Assembly (NCBI GenBank): GCA_000787465.1
Contig: JSYX01000543.1
Location: 1-24,367 of the forward strand
Origin: Thermomucor indicae-seudaticae
Lineage: Eukaryota > Mucoromycota > Mucoromycetes > Mucorales > Lichtheimiaceae
DNA: 24,367 bases
Direction of reading: 5' to 3'
The notes below the pieces were generated by a model. That model was given only the letters and a program-made list of their open reading frames with translations, ran no database searches and was not told where the DNA came from. Positions 18,704 to 24,367 of this stretch are shown piece by piece. Both the position numbers and the translations under genes were made by a program. Position 1 is the stretch's first letter; each line of letters starts with the position of its first letter.

Positions 18704-20953
18704 ATCCCTAGCGTAACTTTTTCATAAATCCAAGACCTTTCCTTTATGTATCTTGTGATCATATGCCCCGCTTACGCGACTGATAGACTTGTAAGTCAAA
18801 CAGTAAAGCAAGATTAAGCCATTAAACTTTTAAAGTAAAAAAACAACATATTAATAAGTAAAATTTCTTTATTAATATGTCTATATATTAATATACAATA
18901 TATTAATATATAATTTACATCTATTTACCATATAGTTAAAATCTTACTTAAAAATATAAATATAATTAACTTAATACAACAATAACTGGATAATTAATAT
19001 TAATTAATTACAAAATAAATAAAAAACTCATAAAATAATAATATTTTATTAATTATTGTAAATTAAATTTTACAAAATTACAGTATGAACTTTGGATATA
19101 CCCAGGTACTTTTTATGGGATCTGTGCCCCGCATAAACTGCCTTCCTATCATTAAGAATATAATAGAACAAATAAAGGTGTTTCAATTACAAATAATTAC
19201 CTTATACACTGGAAATTATCAAATTATATCATAACAGGTAACAGTAAAGCTGCAAAGGGTCTTCTTGTCTACCTAGAGGTAAGCAGCATCTGCACTGCTA
19301 ATTCAATTTCACTGAGTCAATCATCGAGACAGCTGTTGTATCGTTATGTCATTCATGCAAAGACCGCATTTAACGGCCAAGGTATTCCGCTACCTTAGGA
19401 CCCTTATAGATAAGGCCGCCATTCATCGGGGTATTTGTCAAAACCTAATTAAATTAATTAAGCAAATCTGTTACCCAACCGACATCGGGCAGACGTCACA
19501 CTCAATACTTAGATTTTTATCTTTGCAGAGTGCTTTGTTTTAATTAAACAGTCGTACAACACTATTTTATGATTCCTATTATTTTAATAATAAAACTTCA
19601 AATAATGGCCCTCCTTATCCCGAAGTTACGGAGTTATTTTGCCGAGTTCCTTAATGATTGTTCACTCAAACGCCTTTGTATACTCTACTTGCTCACTTGT
19701 GTTAGTTTTTAGGTACGGTTAATAATAAATTTTTATGTTACAATTTCCTGAACCTTTATCACTACATAAAGGTTTTGTTTACAAAAAGTTTAATTTTCAT
19801 CAAATATACCCTTTAGGGTATATACTTAGATACCGAAATTTAAATTTAATACCATAAGCTTAAGGCGAGGAATTAAATATTCCTTTTTCGTTACTCATGT
19901 CAGCATTATCTCTTGGATTATCAATTATAGTATAACTTAAAAAAGTTAAAATCTAAGATATATCCAATGTTCCGCTACCTCGTATAAACGCACAAGGTTT
20001 CGGTATATTGTTTAGATCCGTTATATTTTCGGTATTTATATCTAAAAATAATTAATCAGTGCTCTGTTACGAGATCTTTAAAAAATGGCAGCTTCTAAGC
20101 CTATTTCCTGATTGTTTTTGATAAAAACATCCTTAATTTCACTCAACAATAATTTAAGAACCTTATTACTCTTGTTCTGGGCTGTTTCCCTTTAGACATA
20201 CAACCTTATCGCACTATGTCTGATTATTTAATATTCATCTTTGCCATTCCGAGTGCAAATACTCTCCGATAAAATCTATACGATCCCCCGATATTTACAA
20301 AATAATTGTCCGAGATCACAGTTCTGTACCTGCTAAGATGTTAATTAAATTACCTACTTAAATAGGTTTCGCGGAAAACCAGCTATACTAGTCAGTTTTG
20401 TCTTTCACCAACTTACCACAGTTCATCGAATATCTTTACAACGATAACTCGTTCGGGCCTTTAACACCCTGACCATGGTAAGATCACTAGCCTTCGGGTC
20501 TATATTTAGAAACTTTATTATTTTTTCATAATTGATTTACCTAGGCAAATATATTGCTTGCTTCTAAATATAACTTGCTGACCCATTATGCAAAAGGTAC
20601 ACTCTTTTTTTTGAGCTGCTTATAAAATTACTAATTCAAATCTTCCCTCACGGTACTATTCACTATCGCTTATATATTATATTTAGCTTTAGAGGAAGGT
20701 TCCCCTATATTCAAACAAATTTTATTCGTTTTACTTATAAGCTTTTTTATTAAAATTTTTATTTAATAAAATCTCGTTTGATTTATATTCCTAAAGTTAC
20801 TAAGATACTTCAATTCACTTTGTTTATTTAATTAATTTATCTTAGATTTTAAAATTATAATTATCTTTAATATATAGCTAATTATCCCTAATAATTTCTT
20901 TACATACTTTAAATAAATCTTACATAAACACTAAATCTTAAAATAGATTTATA

Positions 20954-21025
20954 TCAAGTTATTATGAATCGAACATAACTAATCCTCAACCCAAATGAGG
21001 TGCCTACCCAGCCGGCTCTAACTTG
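20954..21025 (-). tRNA. trnP: tRNA-Pro (TGG)
   Basis: Acceptor CAAGTTA with TAACTTG, anticodon stem CCTCA/TGAGG, loop TTTGGGT (anticodon TGG), T arm TTATG/CATAA. Last tRNA before rnl. Confidence 0.95.
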
Positions 21026-21032
21026 TTTATTT

Positions 21033-21117
21033 CAGAGAATATCCGATTTGAACGGATGTGATTATTAAATCAAATAAGTCTCAAGCTTATCACCTTAAAC
21101 CACTCAGTCAATTCTCT
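21033..21117 (-). tRNA. trnS: tRNA-Ser (TGA)
   Basis: Class II tRNA with a long variable arm. Acceptor AGAGAAT with ATTCTCT, anticodon stem ATAAG/CTTAT, loop CTTGAGA (anticodon TGA, reads UCN), T arm ATCCG/CGGAT. Confidence 0.95.
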
Positions 21118-21123
21118 TATATT

Positions 21124-21194
21124 CAAGAGCACTCAGATTTGAACTGAGAAGGTGGAGGTTGAAGCTCCATATTTTACCCTTAAATTATACTCTT
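21124..21194 (-). tRNA. trnW: tRNA-Trp (TCA)
   Basis: Acceptor AAGAGTA with TGCTCTT, anticodon stem TGGAG/CTCCA, loop CTTCAAC (anticodon TCA), T arm CTCAG/CTGAG. The TCA anticodon reads both UGA and UGG and confirms that UGA is Trp in this genome. Confidence 0.96.
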
Positions 21195-21195
21195 T

Positions 21196-21268
21196 TGATT
21201 CCTTAGCGAATTGAACGCTAATCCTACTCTTATCAAAAGTATACTTTAACCTATTAAGTTAAGGAATC
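21196..21268 (-). tRNA. trnI: tRNA-Ile (GAT)
   Basis: Acceptor GATTCCT with AGGAATC, D stem ACTT/AAGT, anticodon stem TACTT/GAGTA, loop TTGATAA (anticodon GAT), T arm TAGCG/CGCTA. It reads AUU and AUC; the abundant AUA codons need another tRNA. Confidence 0.95.
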
Positions 21269-21271
21269 TTA

Positions 21272-21352
21272 CGGAAAAGAGATGATTCGAACATCTAAGT
21301 GTTATTACACAATATTTAGCAAATATCTCGCCTTGCCTATAGCAACTTTTCC
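21272..21352 (-). tRNA. trnS: tRNA-Ser (GCT)
   Basis: Class II tRNA with a variable arm around GTGTAATAACAC. Acceptor GGAAAAG with CTTTTCC, loop TTGCTAA (anticodon GCT, reads AGU/AGC), T arm AGATG/CATCT. Confidence 0.95.
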
Positions 21353-21357
21353 TTGTA

Positions 21358-21430
21358 CGGGTTAAATCGGCATCGATCCGATATCTATTTTCTCGACAAG
21401 AAAACACTTTGCCTATTAAGTTACTAACCC
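21358..21430 (-). tRNA. trnD: tRNA-Asp (GTC)
   Basis: Acceptor GGGTTAG with TTAACCC, D stem ACTT/AAGT, anticodon stem TTTTC/GAAAA, loop TTGTCGA (anticodon GTC), T arm ATCGG/CCGAT with loop ATCGATG. Confidence 0.95.
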
Positions 21431-21434
21431 TATA

Positions 21435-21505
21435 TATGGCTAGTTGAAGTTGAATCAACACATTTCACATGGTACGCGAATAGTCTACCGTTAACCTATA
21501 GCCAT
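21435..21505 (-). tRNA. trnG: tRNA-Gly (ACC)
   Basis: Acceptor ATGGCTA with TAGCCAT, anticodon stem TTCGC/GTGAA, loop GTACCAT (U33, then ACC, then A37), T arm GTTGA/TCAAC. This is the only glycine tRNA found, and its wobble base is A rather than the U usual for a four-codon family. GGA codons are used at conserved positions (for example twice in atp9), so it must read beyond GGU. Confidence 0.88.
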
Positions 21506-21508
21506 TTT

Positions 21509-21580
21509 TAAGACTTACAGGATTCGAACCCATACTATAATGATTAAAAGTCATATGTTCTACCATTGAACTAAAGTCTC
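21509..21580 (-). tRNA. trnK: tRNA-Lys (TTT)
   Basis: Acceptor GAGACTT with AAGTCTT, D stem GTTC/GAAC, anticodon stem TATGA/TCATT, loop CTTTTAA (anticodon TTT), T arm ATGGG/CCTGT with loop TTCGAAT. First tRNA after atp8. Confidence 0.94.
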
Positions 21581-21598
21581 AAAAGTCTTCATATAAAT

Positions 21599-21745
21599 TT
21601 ATAAATTATTTATTGATTTACGTGTAACATATAATCTTACAATTACAGGTAAAATATAATTACTCATAACAAAAAAAATTATACTTAATGATAAAAATGT
21701 AAATACTACTTGATTAAAAAAAAAAAAAGGTATTAATTGTGGCAT
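21599..21745 (-). CDS. atp8: ATP synthase F0 subunit 8
   Basis: Small F0 subunit of the ATP synthase stator, 48 residues, ATG to TAA. It begins MPQLIPFFFF-NQV, the hallmark MPQL start. One membrane helix (about residues 12-33) is followed by a basic tail, RLYVTRKSINNL. A run of A on the plus strand codes the Phe stretch. Length and shape are standard for fungal Atp8. It sits 56 nt after cox3 and just before trnK, not in front of atp6 where it is usually found in ascomycetes. Confidence 0.94.
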   Translation of the reverse strand: MPQLIPFFFFNQVVFTFLSLSIIFFVMSNYILPVIVRLYVTRKSINNL

Positions 21746-21801
21746 ATATATATATATTGTTTTTTATATTTTACTAATTTAAAGTTATAAAATTAATTCA
21801 T

Positions 21802-22611
21802 TTAATAACCTCAAAAGTATATACAAATATATAGTACTAATCACACAACATCAACAAAATGTCAGTATAATATACCAGATTCATAACCTAAATGATGATG
21901 ATCTGTTAAATGGTAACTAAGTAAACGTCATAAACCTACACTTAAAAATGCTGTACCTATAAGTACATGGAATCCATGAAAACCTGTACTAAAATAAAAA
22001 CAAGAACCATATACACCATCAGAAATTGTAAATGATGACACTGAATATTCAATACCTTGAAATATTGTAAATATTATAGCTAATATTATTGTAGCTACTA
22101 AACCATATAATGCACCTTTACGATTACCTTCAATTAAAGAATGGTGACTATATGTTACAGTTACACCTGATGATAATAAAATTATAGTATTCAATAATGG
22201 TAATTCAAAAGGATCTATAGCATTTATACCTAAAGGTGGTCATTGTGCACCTAATTCTACATTAGGTGATAATGAACTATGAAAAAATGTTCAGAATATA
22301 GCTAAAAAAAATAAAGCTTCAGATACAATAAATAAACCTACACCTAAATTTAAACCTTTTTGTACAGCATTAGTATGATTTCCTAAATATGTACCTTCAG
22401 ATATTATATCTCTAAATCATAATGTCATACATCATATTAAATTTATAAAAGCTATAAATAATACAATATACATATTACTAAAACCATGCATAGTTAAAAC
22501 TCCTGATGTTGTTAAAATAAATAAAGATAAACTATTATAAAAAGGTCAAGGTGATGGTGATACTAAATGAAAAGGATGACTTTGAAAATTTGTTCTTTGA
22601 TCTAAAGACAT
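21802..22611 (-). CDS. cox3: Cytochrome c oxidase subunit III
   Basis: Seven-helix core subunit of complex IV, 269 residues, the usual fungal length, ATG to TAA. The N-terminus [20 protein letters not shown], the Glu-containing segment [37 protein letters not shown] and the C-terminal [17 protein letters not shown] are all family signatures. Several Trp are TGA, including the last one. No intron. It follows nad6 after 30 nt and precedes atp8. Confidence 0.98.
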
Positions 22612-22641
22612 TTATTATAAATAATATTATTTAAGTTTATA

Positions 22642-23232
22642 TTATCTACCTTTAGATATAACAATAGAACCAATCATAGCTAATAAAAGATTTAATGAAA
22701 TTACAATTAATCAAAGTGAATAACTACTATACATAATATTTCCTATAGCACTAGTATGTGTTATATCTATTATATTATTAGTTCAACCTATACTATTAAC
22801 AAAATATATATATTCTATATTACTATCTAAAAATTTTAAATCTAAACTAAATATATTATATTCTATTGTATATATTAAATTTTGACCTAATATATAAATT
22901 AATACAATCATACTTAATATAGCTAAAGGTATATTATTATTATTAGTACTTACTATTTCAGATATTCTTATATTAATTAACATTAATATAAATAAGAATA
23001 AAATGGATACTGCTCCAATATAAACTAACACATAAGATAAACCTATAAAAGTCAAACCAATTAATATTAAATAAACAGAAATTGTAGAAAATAAAGCAAT
23101 TAAATATAAAACAGAAACAATAGGATTTTTACTAATTATAGTAAAAATACTAAACATTACAGCTATAAAACCTATAATATCTAAAATACTAGGGTTAAAA
23201 CCTATATTTATAGAATTTAATATTGTTAACAT
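22642..23232 (-). CDS. nad6: NADH dehydrogenase subunit 6
   Basis: Complex I membrane subunit ND6, 196 residues, about five helices, TAA stop. The conserved core LIGLTFIGLSYVLVYIGAVSILFLFILMLIN contains the pi-bulge helix involved in proton coupling. One TGA (Trp) follows residue 149 (VNSIGW). The start is ATG at 23232 (MLTILNSINIGF). An in-frame TTG at 23259 would add nine residues but is less likely because a good ATG is available. It lies between trnY and cox3. Confidence 0.95.
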
Positions 23233-23294
23233 TTTTATTAAAAAATATAATCCATACAATACGGAATTTTTATTATTATCAAATATATGATAAA

Positions 23295-23379
23295 TAGGAA
23301 GAGAAGGAATCGAACCTTCGATAACTTAAAGTTATTGAGTTTACAGCTCAACTCGTAAACCAACAAACGAAGCCTTCCT
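23295..23379 (-). tRNA. trnY: tRNA-Tyr (GTA)
   Basis: Class II tRNA with a long variable arm (TAACTTTAAGTTA hairpin). Acceptor AGGAAGG with TCTTCCT, anticodon stem TTGAG/CTCAA, loop CTGTAAA (anticodon GTA), T arm GAAGG/CCTTC. It lies between rns and nad6. Confidence 0.96.
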
Positions 23380-23411
23380 AAAGGTTTTTAAAATTAAAAT
23401 ATAAAATAAAT

Positions 23412-24367
23412 TATTTAATTAACCCCGTGCAATTTCCATTACACGAACCTTATTTCGACTTAACACCAATTAAAATCATACATTCGAAAATAATATGTAT
23501 ATATAATATATAACAATTTTTATAATTATTTATATACATAAATCAAACTTTTTGCATTTTTTCTTTCAGCGCCTGACGAGTGGTTAGTACCTAACTGAGA
23601 AAAATTCACCGTTACGTGATGATTAACGATTACTAGTAATTCCTTATTTATGTAATCGAGTTTCAGATTACAATCCATATGAATCAAATTTAAGGATTAG
23701 CTTAATTTTACAATTTCACATCCTTTTGTTATGATAAGTGTGGCACGTCTATAGCCCACAATATTATGGCCATGATGACTTGTCTTAATCCTATATATAT
23801 AGTTCCAATATATAGAACAAACTACATTATACATATAAATAATGTTAAGGTTTTCGTCTATTGTAGAACTTAATCTAACCTCACAGCATAAACTAAAGAC
23901 AGCCGTGCAGCGCATGTAATATATTTTAATATTATTCAAATTGTGGTAAGATTATCGCGGACTATCGAATTAAATAACATACTTCACTACTGATTTCAGA
24001 GACGGTCTAATGATTTCAGTTTTAATGTTGCCATTTTACTCTTGAGGTGGAATGCTTACACTTTTATTTATATGCTTTCACATATGACATTCAGAATTCT
24101 CTGCTTGGACTACTAGGGTATCTAATCCTGCTCGCTCCCCAAGCCTTCGTATCTCAACGTCAGTTATTACAAAGAAAGTCGTATTAACCTTTACCTGTCT
24201 TTCCAATATTAGCACATTTGATCGTTTTTTTTTGGAAATTCAATTTTCTTACATATAACTCTAGAAAAAAAGTACCTTTTTTTAGGTTTAATTTTCCGTC
24301 TATCTACACTTTAAACCTAGTTAAGATGACTTACACTTGTCTTTTACGTATTACCGCGACTGCTGGC
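23412..24367 (-). rRNA. rns: Small-subunit rRNA, 3' part
   Basis: Central and 3' domains of the 16S-like rRNA. The segment starts at the 530 loop (24348-24367, the same 20 bases as 1-20). The 790-loop region appears as ATTAGATACCCTAGTAGTCC on the minus strand near 24110-24129. The 3' decoding region is recognisable near 23445-23465 (AAGTCGAAATAAGGTTCG). It ends in a helix-45-like hairpin, GTGTAA-TGGAAA-TTGCAC, at 23427-23444, followed by GGGGTTAATT. With the 5' part the rRNA is about 1.42 kb, normal for ascomycete mitochondria. No intron is seen. trnY follows upstream of it in coordinates. The 3' end is an estimate. Confidence 0.95.
24348..24367. repeat. Terminal overlap, right copy (circular molecule)
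   Basis: Identical to bases 1-20. It marks the join of the circular map within the rns 530 loop. Confidence 0.93.

Larger units (their letters stand above)
16650..20930 (-). rRNA. rnl: Large-subunit rRNA (with one intron)
   Basis: 23S-like rRNA in two exons, 20930-18704 and 17115-16650, about 2.7 kb mature. On the minus strand, GTGAATTGAAGTATCTTAGT near 20810-20825 matches the conserved 5' domain. CTAGGGAT ends exon 1 and AACAGGCTAATTTGCGC starts exon 2, the peptidyl-transferase loop around E. coli 2450. The sarcin-ricin region appears as AGTACGAAAGGAGTTGGG near 16895. The ends are estimates; a perfect hairpin, ACGTAATA-TTA-TATTACGT, at 16717-16735 belongs to the 3' domain. AT-rich expansions around 18840-19075 are variable rRNA domains. 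tRNA blocks flank it on both sides. Confidence 0.95.

Noticed and set aside
19346..19543. Plus-strand ORF of 65 codons
   Set aside because: It lies wholly in conserved large-subunit rRNA sequence on the opposite strand, with no protein signature.
21246..21461. Minus-strand ORF of 71 codons
   Set aside because: It runs through trnS(GCT), trnD and parts of trnI and trnG, all with full cloverleaf folds.
23697..23939. Minus-strand ORF of 80 codons
   Set aside because: It is within the 3' domain of rns.

Overview
The window is a complete fungal mitochondrial genome, linearised. Its first and last 20 bases are identical (1-20 = 24348-24367) and both lie in the 530 loop of the small-subunit rRNA, so the molecule most likely closes into a circle of 24,347 bp. 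The DNA is very AT-rich, UGA is read as Trp in almost every protein gene (translation table 4), and every recognised gene is on the minus strand, so transcription runs from high to low coordinates. The content is 14 respiratory-chain and ATP synthase genes (atp6/8/9, cob, cox1-3, nad1-6, nad4L), rps3, both rRNAs, 25 tRNAs covering all 20 amino acids, an RNase P RNA gene (rnpB) and two long orphan ORFs (orf308, orf408).

The host is most likely a filamentous ascomycete (Pezizomycotina). The strongest sign is rps3 lying inside a group I intron at the conserved rnl 2450 (omega) site. The tRNA blocks around rnl (K-G-D-S-I-W-S-P before it, T-E-V-M-M-L-A-F-L-Q-M-H after it) and the block cox1 - atp9 - cox2 - nad4L - nad5 - nad2 - cob resemble Eurotiomycetes such as Aspergillus, Penicillium and Onygenales. 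That class assignment is an inference from remembered gene order; the species is not identified.

Layout in the direction of transcription: rns (485 to 1, then 24367 to about 23412), trnY, nad6, cox3, atp8, trnK-G-D-S-I-W-S-P, rnl (about 20930 to 16650, with one intron, 18703-17116, carrying rps3), trnT-E-V-M-M-L-A-F-L-Q-M-H, cox1, trnR-R-N, atp9, cox2, nad4L, nad5, nad2, cob, orf308, nad3, trnC, nad1, orf408, nad4, atp6, rnpB, then rns again. Spacers are short; no gene-free stretch exceeds 300 bases except the 5' half of the rnl intron (18384-18703), which holds the ribozyme core. No known promoter consensus could be assigned.

The genes form the usual minimal set: complex I, III, IV and V membrane subunits, the ribosomal RNAs and Rps3 with tRNAs for their translation, and an RNase P RNA that would cut tRNA 5' ends out of the single-strand polycistronic transcripts. 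Parts the standard set does not explain are orf308 and orf408, a perfect 39-nt repeat just before the start codons of atp6 and orf408, G-rich blocks in otherwise AT-rich spacers, a hairpin covering the orf308 start, and a sole glycine tRNA with anticodon ACC.
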